Part shown: piece by piece, positions 24,543-33,284 of the stretch | Numbering within the stretch: position 1 is the first letter of the stretch | Layout of the letters: each line of letters opens with the position of its first letter | Assembly (NCBI RefSeq): GCF_003610785.1 | Contig: NZ_RAQQ01000019.1 | Span: forward strand, 90,999-154,998 | DNA from: Micromonospora globbae | GTDB taxonomy: Bacteria > Actinomycetota > Actinomycetes > Mycobacteriales > Micromonosporaceae | Reading direction: 5' to 3' | DNA length: 64,000 bases | Program-made: the position numbers and the translations under genes | Notes under the pieces: model-generated | Told to the model about the DNA's origin: nothing | What the model saw: the letters and a program-made list of their open reading frames with translations, nothing else | Database searches by the model: none

Positions 24543-24998
24543 TCACCCACCCAGCGCCCGCAACGCGCGGTCGGCGTGCGCGGTCATGCTGACCTCACTG
24601 TGGACCACCTCGATCACCCGCCCGTCGGTGCCGATCACGAACGTCACCCGTCGGGTGCTCAACGGCCCCAACGGCAGTCGCCGCCGCACCCCGAACCGGT
24701 CGGCCACCGCACCGTCCGGGTCCGACAGCAGCGGATAGTCGAACCCGTGCAGCCGGGCGAACTCGGCCTGCCGCGCCACCGGATCCCGGCTGATCCCCAC
24801 CCGCTGCGCCCCGACGGCCGCGAACTCCGCCGCCAGGTCCCGGAAGTGGCAGCTCTCCGCCGTGCAGCCCCGTGTCATCGCGGCCGGGTAGAAGAACAGC
24901 ACGACCGGCCCCGCCGCCAGGAACTCCGACAGCCGCCGCACCGCGCCCGTCTGGTCCGGCAGCGCGAAGTCCTCCACCACGTCCCCGACACCCAGCAC
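24543..24998 (-). CDS. Peroxiredoxin, BCP/AhpC-TSA type
   Basis: 151 residues with a thioredoxin fold. GDVVEDFALPDQTGAVRRLS is the typical opening, and VVLFFYPAAMTRGCTAESCH holds the peroxidatic Cys and a second Cys five residues later, the 1-Cys/atypical 2-Cys pattern of BCP. GISRDPVARQAEFARLHGFD and YPLLSDPDG follow. It reduces hydrogen peroxide and organic hydroperoxides using thioredoxin. The FYPAAMT segment with Ala instead of Lys differs slightly from the usual FYPKA. GTG start at 24998. It is a single gene. Confidence 0.93.
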   Translation of the reverse strand: MLGVGDVVEDFALPDQTGAVRRLSEFLAAGPVVLFFYPAAMTRGCTAESCHFRDLAAEFAAVGAQRVGISRDPVARQAEFARLHGFDYPLLSDPDGAVADRFGVRRRLPLGPLSTRRVTFVIGTDGRVIEVVHSEVSMTAHADRALRALGG

Positions 24999-25191
24999 CG
25001 CACCTCACCCCTCGACATCGACGCGCGGCGAGCCTAGAGGATCAGCCCCACACCGCCCCGCCCCTCCTCGGCCACCTTCGCCGTCCGGCCCCGCCCAGCC
25101 CGCCCCGGGGGCATGTGATCTTCGCCTCCCTGACCGGGCGTGGCGGTCGCGGTAACGTCGCGGCCAGCAGCGAGGGCAGGGGAGAGGTGCG

Positions 25192-25920
25192 TTGAACCCG
25201 CTTACGGTCATCACGGGCGGCAGCCGTGGCATCGGCGCCGCCACCGCCCGCCGGCTCGCCCAGGCCGGCCACGACGTCGCCTTCGCCTACCGCCGCGACC
25301 ACGACGCCGCGGCCGCCGTCCTCGCCGACATCCGCGCCGCCGGCCGCCGCGGCGTCGCCGTGCCCGCCGACACCACCGACCCCGACCAGGTCGCCGCCCT
25401 GTTCGACGCCGCCGCCGACCTCGGCCCGATCACCGGCCTGGTCAACAACGCCGGCGTCACCAGCCCCATCGGCCCCTTCGTCGACCTCGACGTCGCCGAC
25501 CTGCGCCGGGTCGTCGACGTCAACCTCATCGGGTACGTGCTCTGCGCGCAGCAGGCCGCCCGCCGCATGGACGCCGGCGGGGCGATCGTCAACGTCTCCT
25601 CGGCGGCCGCGACGCTCGGCAGCCCCGGCGAGTACATCCACTACGCCGCCGTGAAGGCCGCCACCGACACCCTCACCGTCGGGCTGTCGAAGGAGCTCGC
25701 GCCGCGCGGCATCCGCGTCAACGGGGTCGCCCCGGGCATCATCCGCACCGACATCCACGCCGTCTCCGGCAGGCCCGACCGCCCCGACACGGCCGCCGGC
25801 CGCATCCCGCTGGGCCGCGCGGGCGAGCCCGACGAGGTCGCGGGCGCCATTGCCTGGCTGCTCGGCCCCGACGCCTCGTACACCACGGGAGCGGTGCTGC
25901 GCGTCGCCGGCGGCCTGTAG
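25192..25920 (+). CDS. Short-chain dehydrogenase/reductase (FabG-like)
   Basis: 242 residues. The Rossmann glycine motif is TVITGGSRGIGAATARRLA, the NNAG motif is in GLVNNAGVTS, the catalytic Ser is in IVNVSSAAATLG, the Tyr-Lys pair is in YIHYAAVKAATDTLTVGLS, and the end TTGAVLRVAGGL is standard. It is a NAD(P)H-dependent oxidoreductase; the substrate is unknown. The start is an unusual TTG at 25192, supported by GGGGAGAGG at 25179-25187 and by the protein beginning directly at the first strand. Confidence 0.92.
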   Translation: MNPLTVITGGSRGIGAATARRLAQAGHDVAFAYRRDHDAAAAVLADIRAAGRRGVAVPADTTDPDQVAALFDAAADLGPITGLVNNAGVTSPIGPFVDLDVADLRRVVDVNLIGYVLCAQQAARRMDAGGAIVNVSSAAATLGSPGEYIHYAAVKAATDTLTVGLSKELAPRGIRVNGVAPGIIRTDIHAVSGRPDRPDTAAGRIPLGRAGEPDEVAGAIAWLLGPDASYTTGAVLRVAGGL

Positions 25921-25949
25921 CGGCCCCGGCCCGGGGAATGCCGGGGCCG
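25921..25949. terminator. Bidirectional terminator between the SDR and MFS units
   Basis: CGGCCCCGGC (25921-25930) pairs with GCCGGGGCCG (25940-25949) across a 9 nt loop, directly after the SDR stop and 12 bp beyond the stop of the convergent MFS small-subunit gene. Confidence 0.7.
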
Positions 25950-25960
25950 GCCGGCGCGCG

Positions 25961-26089
25961 TCAACTGGTGAACAGCTTCGCCGCCGTGACCGCCGTCTGC
26001 GCCACCCCGTAGCCCAGCAGCACCGACACGACCAGCCACGAGACCCACAGGCGGGCCCGCTGCCCGCGCGGTCGCACCTCGTCGTTCAT
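25961..26089 (-). CDS. MFS transporter small subunit
   Basis: A 42-residue protein with one membrane segment (LWVSWLVVSVLLGYGVAQTA), preceded by a basic cytoplasmic N terminus. Its ATG (26089) overlaps the TGA of the OxlT-like MFS gene, so it is translationally coupled. Tiny proteins of this kind accompany oxalate/formate-type MFS transporters in actinobacteria and proteobacteria and are thought to be accessory subunits. Confidence 0.8.
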   Translation of the reverse strand: MNDEVRPRGQRARLWVSWLVVSVLLGYGVAQTAVTAAKLFTS

Positions 26090-27534
26090 CGCGTCCCGCT
26101 CCTCTCCACCGTTTCCGTCCGCGTCGCACCCGGATCCGCCCCGTCCAGATCCGTCGTGTCCGGATCCACGGTCCGCGCCGGCTCGTGGTAGCGCTGCGGC
26201 ACCGGGCGGATCAGCAGGTTGGCGACGAAACCCACCGCCAGCACGGCGACCATCGTGAACAGCGCCGGCCGGTACGCCGCGGCCGTCAGCGTCCCCGGCT
26301 CGCCCTGCGCGTCGAGGAACCCGTTGACGATCAGCGGCCCGGCCACACCGGCCGCCGACCAGGCCGTCAGCAGCCGCCCGTGGATCGCGCCCACCTGGTA
26401 CGTGCCGAACAGGTCCCGCAGGTACGCCGGCACGGTCGCGAACCCGCCACCGTAGAACGACAGGATCACGCACGCCAGCAGCACGAACAACGCCGTGGCC
26501 GCGTGCCCGACCAGCGCCAGCAGCGCGTACAGCACCATGCCCACGCCCAGGTACACCAGGTAGATCGGCTTACGCCCGATCACGTCCGACGTGGACGACC
26601 ACGCGAACCGGCCGGCCATGTTGAACAGCGACAGCAGGCCCACGAACCCGCCCGCGGCCGCCACCGACACCGACGACACGCCGCCGTCGCGGAAGAAGTC
26701 CTGGATCATCGGGCTGGCCTGTTCGAGGATCCCGATGCCGGCGGTCACGTTGCAGAACAGCACCACCCACAGCAGCCAGAACGACCGGGTCCGCAGCGCG
26801 TTCGACGCCGACACGTTCGCCGTGGTGACCAGCGGCTTCGCCGCCACCCGCGCCGGGTCGAACCCGGCCGGCCGCCACCCCGGCCCCGGCACCCGCACGT
26901 TGACCACCCCGAACATCATGACGAGGAAGTAGCCGACGCCGAGCGTCACGAACAACCACACCAGCGCCGCGCCGGACGCCGTCGAGCCGGCGTCCGCCGG
27001 GTCGTACCCCGCGTCGTACAGCGACAGCAACTGCCGCGACAGGGGAGAGGCCACCATCGCCCCGCCCCCGAAGCCCATGATCGCCAGCCCGGTGGCCAGC
27101 CCCGGCCGGTCCGGGAACCACTTGATGAGCGTGGAGACGGGGGAGATGTAGCCGATCCCCAGGCCGATGCCGCCCAGCAGCCCGTACCCCAGGTACAGCA
27201 GCCACAACTGGCCGGTGGCGATGCCCACGGCTCCGACCAGGAACCCGGCCGCCCAGAAGCACGCCGACACGAACATGGCCTTCCGCGGCCCGTTCGCCTC
27301 CACCCACGTGCCCGCCACGGCGGCCGACAGACCCAGCATCACGATCGCGATGCTGAAGATGACACCGATCGCCGTCTGGCTCGTGTCGAAGTGGGCGATC
27401 AGGGAGTTCTTGTAGACGCTGGTCGCGTAGACCTGCCCGATGCAGAGGTGGATCGCCAACACCGCCGGCGGGATCAGCCACCGGCTGTACCCCGGCGGCG
27501 CGACGGTGTGCCGACGGTCGAGTGCGGACAGCAT
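26086..27534 (-). CDS. OFA/OxlT-type MFS transporter
   Basis: 482 residues, twelve membrane segments. YSRWLIPPAVLAIHLCIGQV then YATSVYKNSL, GLGIGYISPVSTLIKWFPDR, LATGLAIMGFGGGAMVASPL and YGGGFATVPAYLRDLFGTYQ are the diagnostic segments of the oxalate:formate antiporter (OFA) group, which also contains L-lactate and other carboxylate carriers. The C-terminal tail is acidic and Thr-rich. I start at ATG 27534, with GAAAGGA about 10 bp upstream. Its coupled small subunit follows. No oxalate decarboxylase gene lies nearby, so the substrate is unresolved. Confidence 0.9.
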   Translation of the reverse strand: MLSALDRRHTVAPPGYSRWLIPPAVLAIHLCIGQVYATSVYKNSLIAHFDTSQTAIGVIFSIAIVMLGLSAAVAGTWVEANGPRKAMFVSACFWAAGFLVGAVGIATGQLWLLYLGYGLLGGIGLGIGYISPVSTLIKWFPDRPGLATGLAIMGFGGGAMVASPLSRQLLSLYDAGYDPADAGSTASGAALVWLFVTLGVGYFLVMMFGVVNVRVPGPGWRPAGFDPARVAAKPLVTTANVSASNALRTRSFWLLWVVLFCNVTAGIGILEQASPMIQDFFRDGGVSSVSVAAAGGFVGLLSLFNMAGRFAWSSTSDVIGRKPIYLVYLGVGMVLYALLALVGHAATALFVLLACVILSFYGGGFATVPAYLRDLFGTYQVGAIHGRLLTAWSAAGVAGPLIVNGFLDAQGEPGTLTAAAYRPALFTMVAVLAVGFVANLLIRPVPQRYHEPARTVDPDTTDLDGADPGATRTETVERSGTR

Positions 27535-27696
27535 GCCGGTGCGTCCTTTCGGAAGGGGGACGGGTGCCTCCACCCTTCTTCCCCCTCCCGGCCGTCCGTC
27601 GGAAACCCGATCATCGCCGGACGGTCGCTGCGGTGAGCCGAACGGTCGACCCGCGCGCCGGTCGACCGGCGGTCCACACCGTGCCAGGATGGCGGC

Positions 27697-28428
27697 GTGA
27701 GCCTGGTCTTCGGTGAGGTCGCCGACACCTACGACGACGTACGCCCCGGCTACCCCGCCGGCGTCGCCGAGGCCATCCGCGACTACCACGGCACCACCCC
27801 GGCGCACGTCGTCGAGATCGGCGCCGGCACCGGCAAGGGCACGAGCGTGCTGCTGCGCCTCGGCGCGCCGGTCACCTGTCTGGAACCGGACCCCCGCATG
27901 GTCGCCCGGCTCGCCGCCAACCTGCCGCGGGTGACCGTACGCACCGAGACGTTCGAGCAGTGGGAGCCGCCCACCGGCGGCGTACCCCTGATCGCCGCCG
28001 CCCTGGCCTGGCACTGGCTCGACCCCGCCACCCGCAACCGGCGCGCCCACGACGCGCTCACCCCCGGCGGCACCCTCGCGGTGTTCGCCCACACCTACGG
28101 CTACGCCGACGCCGCCCAGTCCCGCGCCATCCACACCGCCCTGCGCGCCATCGACCCGGACGTCACCGACCGCCCCGCCGGCTGGTTCCACCTCGACATC
28201 ACCGCCAGCGGCCTGTTCACCGACGTCCACGCCGAGACCGTCGATGCGGACCTCACCCTGACCACCGGCCGCTACCTCGACCTCGTGCGGACCTTCGGCC
28301 CGTTCCGCCAGCACACCCCCGACGAACAGACCCGCGCCCTCGCCGCCGTCGGCTCCCTCGTCGACAGCTTCGGCGGCGCCATCGTCCTGCGGCTGCGCAC
28401 CACCCTCGTGCTGGCCCGCCGGCCGTGA
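27697..28428 (+). CDS. Class I SAM-dependent methyltransferase
   Basis: 243 residues. SLVFGEVADTYDDVRPGYP is the common opening of this small-molecule methyltransferase group; motif I is VVEIGAGTGKGTSVLLRLG, motif II is VTCLEPDPRMVARLA, and PLIAAALAWHWLDP corresponds to the post-I/IV region. The substrate is not inferable. GTG start at 27697. The GNAT gene follows 28 bp later in the same direction. A second member of the same family lies at 33314-34135. Confidence 0.88.
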   Translation: MSLVFGEVADTYDDVRPGYPAGVAEAIRDYHGTTPAHVVEIGAGTGKGTSVLLRLGAPVTCLEPDPRMVARLAANLPRVTVRTETFEQWEPPTGGVPLIAAALAWHWLDPATRNRRAHDALTPGGTLAVFAHTYGYADAAQSRAIHTALRAIDPDVTDRPAGWFHLDITASGLFTDVHAETVDADLTLTTGRYLDLVRTFGPFRQHTPDEQTRALAAVGSLVDSFGGAIVLRLRTTLVLARRP

Positions 28429-28456
28429 CCCCGCACCCGGCTGCCACAATCGCCTC

Positions 28457-29086
28457 ATGCCGCTGACCGTCGCGCCCGCCGTGGCGCCCGGCACGATGGC
28501 CCGCCTGCGCCAACCGGACCTCGACGCCGACGGCGTACGCCTGCGGCCCTGGCGGCCCGACGACCGGCCGGCGGTGCTCGCCGGCTACGCCGACGCCGCC
28601 ATCCGTCACTGGCACTGCCGCGCCATGACCGACGACGAGGCCCGCGCCTGGATCGACGACTGGCCGCGCCGGTGGCGGCAGGAGAGCGGCGCCGGCTGGG
28701 CCGTCGTCGACGACACCGGGGTGCTCGGCCAGATCAGCCTGCGTCGCCTGCACCTGGCCGACGGCCTCGCCGAGGTGTCGTACTGGGTCCTGCCGGCCGC
28801 CCGCGGCCGCGGCGTCGCCCCCCGCGCCCTCACCGCGCTCGCCGGCTGGTGCTTCACCACCCTCGGCCTGCACCGGATCGAACTGGCCCACTCCACGGCC
28901 AACACCGCCTCCTGCCGTGTGGCGCGGCGGGCCGGTTTCGCCGCCGAGGGCACCAAACGCGGCGAGGGCCGGCACGCCGACGGCTGGCACGACATGCACC
29001 TGCACGCCCGCCTCGCCACCGACACCCCACACATCGATAAAGACTGTTTACAGTGCGGTGGCGGGCCGGGTAGCGTGCGGAACTGA
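28457..29086 (+). CDS. GNAT acetyltransferase, RimJ/RimL type
   Basis: 209 residues. VRLRPWRPDDRPAVLAGYAD opens the domain; motif A is VSYWVLPAARGRGVAPRALT with the acetyl-CoA pyrophosphate loop (R-x-x-G-x-A), followed by LGLHRIELAHSTANTASCRV and ARRAGFAAEGTKRG, the Asn/Ser-rich RimL ending. It N-acetylates a protein, amino-acid or small amine. The last about 20 residues are not conserved-looking, and the promoter of the next gene lies inside this end. Confidence 0.88.
   Translation: MPLTVAPAVAPGTMARLRQPDLDADGVRLRPWRPDDRPAVLAGYADAAIRHWHCRAMTDDEARAWIDDWPRRWRQESGAGWAVVDDTGVLGQISLRRLHLADGLAEVSYWVLPAARGRGVAPRALTALAGWCFTTLGLHRIELAHSTANTASCRVARRAGFAAEGTKRGEGRHADGWHDMHLHARLATDTPHIDKDCLQCGGGPGSVRN
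29043..29076 (+). promoter_or_regulatory. Promoter and palindromic operator of the GH20 gene
   Basis: TTTACA (29047-29052) and TAGCGT (29071-29076), 18 bp apart, form a promoter about 50 bp before the GH20 start. The -35 lies inside the dyad ACTGT-TT-ACAGT (29043-29054), a likely repressor site. The region is within the 3' end of the upstream GNAT gene. Confidence 0.5.
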
Positions 29087-29125
29087 TCGACAACGACCGA
29101 TCAGGACGACCGCCTGGAGGTATCC

Positions 29126-30718
29126 GTGCGTCGCCGCCACATCCTCACCCGACTCCTCGCCACCACCGCCCTCGCCCTCCCGATCACCCTCACCGCAGCC
29201 CCCGCCACCGCCGCCCCGGCACCGGCCCGCCACCTCGACGACGTCATCCCCGCCCCCGTCGAGACCCACCCCGACGACCGGGCCACCTTCACCCTGGGCC
29301 CCCTCACCGTCATCCGCACCGCACCCGGCTCCACCACCGCCTGGCGGGTCGGCCGCCAGCTCGCCGACACCCTCCGCCCCGCCACCGGCTACCCGCTGCC
29401 CGTGCTGCCCGTCCGCGCCACACCCCTGCCCGAGATCGCCCTGCTCCTCGGCGGCGCCGACCCCCGCATCGGCCAGGAGGGCTACCAGCTCGACGTCACC
29501 CGCCACCGGGTGACCATCCGCGCCAACACGGCCGCCGGCCTCTTCGCCGGCACCCAGACGCTGCGCCAACTGCTCCCCGCCCAGATCGAGGCGTCCGAAC
29601 GGCAGCGCACCCGCTGGACCGTCCCCGGCGGACGCATCGTCGACTACCCGCGCTTCGCCTACCGCGGCGCCATGCTCGACCTCGCCCGGCACTTCCACAC
29701 CGTCGACGAGATCACCGCTTACGTCGACCTGCTCAGCCAGTACAAGATCAACTACCTGCACCTGCACCTGACCGACGACCAGGGATGGCGCATCCAGATC
29801 GACTCCTGGCCGCGCCTGACCACCGTCGGCGGCGGCCCCGGCACCGGCGTCGACGGCGTCGGCCCCGGATACCTCACCAAGGCCGACTACACGGCCGTCG
29901 TCCGCTACGCCGCCGCCCGCAACATCACGATCGTCCCCGAGATCGACATGCCCGGCCACACCAACGCCGCCCAGTCCACGTACGCCGAACTCAACTGCGA
30001 CGGCGTCGCCCCGCCACCGCGCACCGACATCGCCGTGGGCTACAGCTCCCTGTGCATCCACGACGACCTCACGTACCGCTTCGTGGAGGACGTCATCCGC
30101 GAGGTCGCCGAGATCACCCCCGGCCCCTACCTGCACATCGGCGGCGACGAGGCCCACGCCACCACCGACGAGGACTACCGCACGTTCATGCACCGCGTCC
30201 TGCCGCTGGTCACCAAGTACGGCAAACGCCCGTTCGGCTGGAACGAGATCGCCAAGGTGGACCCGCCCACCGACGCCGTCGCCCAGTTCTGGGGCACCGG
30301 CACCACCAACGCCGACGTCGCCGAAGCCGCCGCCCGAGGCAACAAGATCGTCATGTCGCCGGCCAACAAGGCGTACCTCGACATGAAGTACGACCCCACC
30401 ACCCGGCTCGGCCTCTCCTGGGCCGCCTACATCGAGGTCCGCGACGCCTACGACTGGAACCCCGCCCAACGCGTCACCGGCGTGGGGGAGAGCGCCGTGC
30501 TCGGCGTCGAGGCGCCCCTGTGGTCGGAGACCCTGCGCACCCTCGACGACATCGAGTACATGGCCTTCCCACGCCTACCCGCCATCGCCGAACTCGGCTG
30601 GTCCCCGGCCACCAGCCACGACTGGGAGTCCTTCCGCACCCGCCTGGGCGCGCAGGCCCCCCGCTGGCGCCTGCAGGACGTCGACTTCCACGCCTCACCC
30701 CAGGTGCCCTGGCAGTGA
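29126..30718 (+). CDS. Secreted beta-N-acetylhexosaminidase (GH20)
   Basis: 530 residues. An N-terminal signal peptide (twin-arginine-like RRRHILTRLLATTALALP, cleaved after about residue 30 at TAAPA) is followed by the GH20b domain (about 40-170) and the catalytic TIM barrel from FAYRGAMLDLARHFHTVDEI. The catalytic Asp-Glu pair is in YLHIGGDEAHATT, and EIDMPGHTNAA and PLWSETLRTLDDIEYMAFPR are further hallmarks. It removes terminal GlcNAc or GalNAc from chitin fragments or glycans outside the cell. GTG start with GGAGG 5 bp upstream. A dyad in the promoter suggests induction by sugar. Confidence 0.95.
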   Translation: MRRRHILTRLLATTALALPITLTAAPATAAPAPARHLDDVIPAPVETHPDDRATFTLGPLTVIRTAPGSTTAWRVGRQLADTLRPATGYPLPVLPVRATPLPEIALLLGGADPRIGQEGYQLDVTRHRVTIRANTAAGLFAGTQTLRQLLPAQIEASERQRTRWTVPGGRIVDYPRFAYRGAMLDLARHFHTVDEITAYVDLLSQYKINYLHLHLTDDQGWRIQIDSWPRLTTVGGGPGTGVDGVGPGYLTKADYTAVVRYAAARNITIVPEIDMPGHTNAAQSTYAELNCDGVAPPPRTDIAVGYSSLCIHDDLTYRFVEDVIREVAEITPGPYLHIGGDEAHATTDEDYRTFMHRVLPLVTKYGKRPFGWNEIAKVDPPTDAVAQFWGTGTTNADVAEAAARGNKIVMSPANKAYLDMKYDPTTRLGLSWAAYIEVRDAYDWNPAQRVTGVGESAVLGVEAPLWSETLRTLDDIEYMAFPRLPAIAELGWSPATSHDWESFRTRLGAQAPRWRLQDVDFHASPQVPWQ

Positions 30719-30728
30719 CCGGCTGACC

Positions 30729-30760
30729 GTGTCGGGGCCGGGCCCGCCCGGCCCCGACAC
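30729..30760 (+). terminator. Terminator after the GH20 gene
   Basis: Perfect 13 bp arms GTGTCGGGGCCGG (30729-30741) and complement (30748-30760), 6 nt loop, 10 bp after the stop codon. Confidence 0.75.
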
Positions 30761-30821
30761 CGCCGCAGCGGCGCGTGAGCGCCGCCCGACCCGCTCGCCT
30801 ACGGGCACATGACGAGAACTC

Positions 30822-30835
30822 ACAAGCAGACTTGT
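30822..30835 (+). promoter_or_regulatory. ACAAG-CAGA-CTTGT dyad upstream of bioB
   Basis: A 5 bp inverted repeat with a 4 bp centre lies in the relatively AT-rich stretch 83 bp before the bioB start, in the likely promoter region. It does not match the BirA or BioQ operators I know, so it is only a candidate. Confidence 0.3.
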
Positions 30836-30917
30836 CGGAACCCTCCAAAAAACCCGCGACCTTCTTCGTCGGCCGACCCCCTCGTCTCCCTGATCCGCAC
30901 CGGCCACCATCGTCCTC

Positions 30918-31979
30918 ATGGCACTCCTCGACAGCCTCGTCGACCAGGGACTCCGCGCCGAACCGGCGACACCCGCGCAAGCGCGCGCGATCCTCGCCAC
31001 CGGCGACGACGACCTGCTCGACGTCGTCGCCGCCGCGGCCCGCGTACGGCACCGCCACTTCGGACGACGGGTGAAGCTCAACTACCTGGTCAACCTGAAG
31101 AGCGGGCGGTGCCCCGAGGACTGCGGCTACTGCTCCCAGCGGCTCGGCGCCGACACCGGCGTCCTGTCGTACACGTGGCTCAAACCCGACCAGGCCGCCG
31201 ACGCCGCGTCCGCCGGCATCGCCGCCGGAGCCACGCGGGTCTGCCTGGTCGCCAGCGGGCGCGGCCCCACCGACCGCGACATCGACCGCGTCGCCGACAC
31301 CATCGGCGCCATCCGCGCCCAGCACCCCGACGTCGAGGTGTGCGCCTGTCTCGGCCTCCTGCGTCAGGGCCAGGCCGAACGCCTCCACACCGCCGGCGCC
31401 GACGCCTACAACCACAACCTCAACACCGCCGAGAGCCGCTACGGCGACATCTGCACCACCCACGGCTTCACCGACCGCGTCCAGACCGTCGACCAGGCGA
31501 GGAACGCCGGCCTCTCACCCTGCTCCGGCCTCATCGCCGGCATGGGGGAGTCCGACGACGAGCTGGTCGACGTGGCCTTCGCCCTGCGCGCCCTGGACCC
31601 CGACTCGGTGCCGGTCAACTTCCTCATCCCGTTCGACGGCACCCCGCTGGCCGGCAGGTGGGACCTCACCCCGCAGCGGTGCCTGCGCATCCTCGCCATG
31701 GTGCGGTTCGTCTTCCCCGACGTGGAGGTACGGATCGCCGGCGGGCGGGAGATCCACCTACGGTCGCTGCAACCCCTGGCACTGCACATCGCCAACTCGA
31801 TGTTCCTCGGCGACTACCTCACCAGCGAGGGACAGGCCGGCCGGGCCGACCTGGACATGATCGCCGACGCCGGCTACGTCGTCGAAGGCGCCGGCGAACC
31901 CACCCTGCCCGCGCACCGCCGCGACCTCGTCCGGCTCCGCCGCCGCGGCGCGGGCACCCCGATCGCCCCCAACGCCTGA
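30918..31979 (+). CDS. bioB: Biotin synthase
   Basis: 353 residues, radical-SAM enzyme. The 4Fe-4S cluster motif is in SGRCPEDCGYCSQRLG (C-x3-C-x2-C); NHNLNTAESRY, SPCSGLIAGMGES, VNFLIPFDGTPLAG and the Arg of GGREIHLRSLQPLAL (2Fe-2S ligand region) follow. It inserts sulfur into dethiobiotin to form biotin. The N terminus is about 50 residues before the cluster, normal. ATG start at 30918. bioA, bioD and bioF are not in the window, so it is a detached biotin gene. Confidence 0.95.
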   Translation: MALLDSLVDQGLRAEPATPAQARAILATGDDDLLDVVAAAARVRHRHFGRRVKLNYLVNLKSGRCPEDCGYCSQRLGADTGVLSYTWLKPDQAADAASAGIAAGATRVCLVASGRGPTDRDIDRVADTIGAIRAQHPDVEVCACLGLLRQGQAERLHTAGADAYNHNLNTAESRYGDICTTHGFTDRVQTVDQARNAGLSPCSGLIAGMGESDDELVDVAFALRALDPDSVPVNFLIPFDGTPLAGRWDLTPQRCLRILAMVRFVFPDVEVRIAGGREIHLRSLQPLALHIANSMFLGDYLTSEGQAGRADLDMIADAGYVVEGAGEPTLPAHRRDLVRLRRRGAGTPIAPNA

Positions 31980-32060
31980 CCCCGCCGCGCGGCACGCGCC
32001 CCAGGGCGGACGCGCCCGCTACCGTCAGGCCGACACGCGCCAAAAAATCGTGGAACGCGG

Positions 32061-32087
32061 TGTCGAAAACCGCGCCGACCGTTCGAC
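32061..32087 (+). promoter_or_regulatory. Putative ECF42-type promoter of the DGPF gene
   Basis: TGTCGA at 32061-32066 and CGAC at 32084-32087, 17 bp apart, lie 53 bp upstream of the DGPF gene start. As I recall, ECF42 sigma factors of Streptomyces recognise TGTCGA in the -35 and CGWC in the -10 in front of DGPF genes. An ECF42-type sigma gene lies 2 kb downstream, which supports the assignment. Confidence 0.6.
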
Positions 32088-32139
32088 GCGTTGATGAGGG
32101 CCGGCACGGAGTCGGCCACCACGTCAGAGGGACACCGAC

Positions 32140-32499
32140 ATGCGCTACATGCTGATGCACAAGCTGGACGACAAGGACCCGGCCGCCTGGGCGCCGACCC
32201 CCGAGTTCATCGGCCGGATGGGCGCCTTCCTCGAGGAGGCGAACAAGGCCGGCGTCCTGCTCGACGGCGAGGGCCTGCGCCCGACCACCGAGGGCGCCGC
32301 GAAGATCACCTCCAGGGACGGCAAGGCGACCGTCGTCGACGGCCCGTTCGCCGAGGCCAAGGAGGTCATCGCCGGGTTCGCCATCCTCCAGGTCCGCGAC
32401 CAGGCCGAGGCCGTCGAATGGGCCACCCGCTTCGGCGCGCTGTTCGACCACGTCGAGATCGAGGTCCGCCGGGTCGCGGAGATGGAGGACTTCGCCTAG
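32140..32499 (+). CDS. YCII-related DGPF-domain protein
   Basis: 119 residues of the YCII/DGPF family: MRYMLMHKLDDKDPAAWAP at the start, GVLLDGEGLRPTTEGAAKIT, and the family motif VVDGPFAEAKEVIAGFAILQ (D-G-P-F), ending EIEVRRVAEMEDFA. It has a dimeric ferredoxin-like fold, with function unresolved. DGPF proteins are the conserved genomic partners and regulon members of ECF42 sigma factors, and here an ECF42-type promoter precedes the gene. Good ribosome binding site (AGAGGGA) before the ATG at 32140. Confidence 0.9.
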   Translation: MRYMLMHKLDDKDPAAWAPTPEFIGRMGAFLEEANKAGVLLDGEGLRPTTEGAAKITSRDGKATVVDGPFAEAKEVIAGFAILQVRDQAEAVEWATRFGALFDHVEIEVRRVAEMEDFA

Positions 32500-32637
32500 C
32501 GGCTGCGCCGTCGTCCTGGCCGCCGCCCGCTGCTGTGGTGCGCCGATGGCGCTTCGCGGCGGCCAGGACGAGCAGGCGCCGACCACCGCGCGCGGGCAGG
32601 GGAGACCCTGCCGCGGGCGCCGGTCACGAGATCGCGC

Positions 32638-33240
32638 TCAGGCCGGTCGTCGCCGCACCGCGTTGGCGAGGACCGCCGTCACCAGCTTCCTGACGGCCGC
32701 CGTGGTCGGCGGGCCGGGCTCACGGTCCACGGACAGGAGATGGCCGCCGCCGACCAGGGAGAGGGTGAGCGAGTCGATGTCGGCGTCGGCCGCGATGCGG
32801 CCCAGTTCACGCTCGGCGGCCAGGTAGGCGGAGATCGCGGTCGTCGCCTGGGCGAGGATCGCGATGCCGCCACCCGGAGTGGCCTGCCGCAGCCGCGCGC
32901 GCAGCTCGTCCCGGAACGTGATGAGCGGGATGATCGCCACCGGGACCGGCCCGAACAGGCCGGTCAGCGCGGCGGTGAGGTTGTCGACCACCGTGCCGGT
33001 GCCGGCGGACTCGCGCAGCGCACCCGCCTGCGCCTCCAACTGCGTCGCCCGGTCGAGCACGAGTTCGGTGAGGAAGGCGTCGAAGTCGGGGAAGTGCCGG
33101 TGCAGGACGCCCTTGGCGCAGCCCGCCTCGTCGGTGACGGCCCGGCTGGTCAACCCGTTCGGCCCGTCCCGCAGAAGGACGCGCTCGGCGGCGTCGAACA
33201 GCTGCTGCCGCGCGTCGCGAAGGTGCACCCCAGTCGGCAC
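32638..33240 (-). CDS. TetR/AcrR family transcriptional regulator
   Basis: 200 residues. The N-terminal HTH reads ARQQLFDAAERVLLRDGPNG, then LTSRAVTDEAGCAKGVLHRH and FPDFDAFLTELV. The ligand-binding C-terminal domain is helical, as expected. It is divergent from a methyltransferase gene 73 bp away, with two palindromes between them, so it very likely represses that gene and itself. GTG start at 33240. The TetR/methyltransferase cassette interrupts the usual neighbourhood of the DGPF gene and sigma factor. Confidence 0.9.
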   Translation of the reverse strand: MPTGVHLRDARQQLFDAAERVLLRDGPNGLTSRAVTDEAGCAKGVLHRHFPDFDAFLTELVLDRATQLEAQAGALRESAGTGTVVDNLTAALTGLFGPVPVAIIPLITFRDELRARLRQATPGGGIAILAQATTAISAYLAAERELGRIAADADIDSLTLSLVGGGHLLSVDREPGPPTTAAVRKLVTAVLANAVRRRPA

Positions 33241-33284
33241 TCACAGATCCTCTCGCATATCGACCCACCCGGCGGCCCTTGTTG

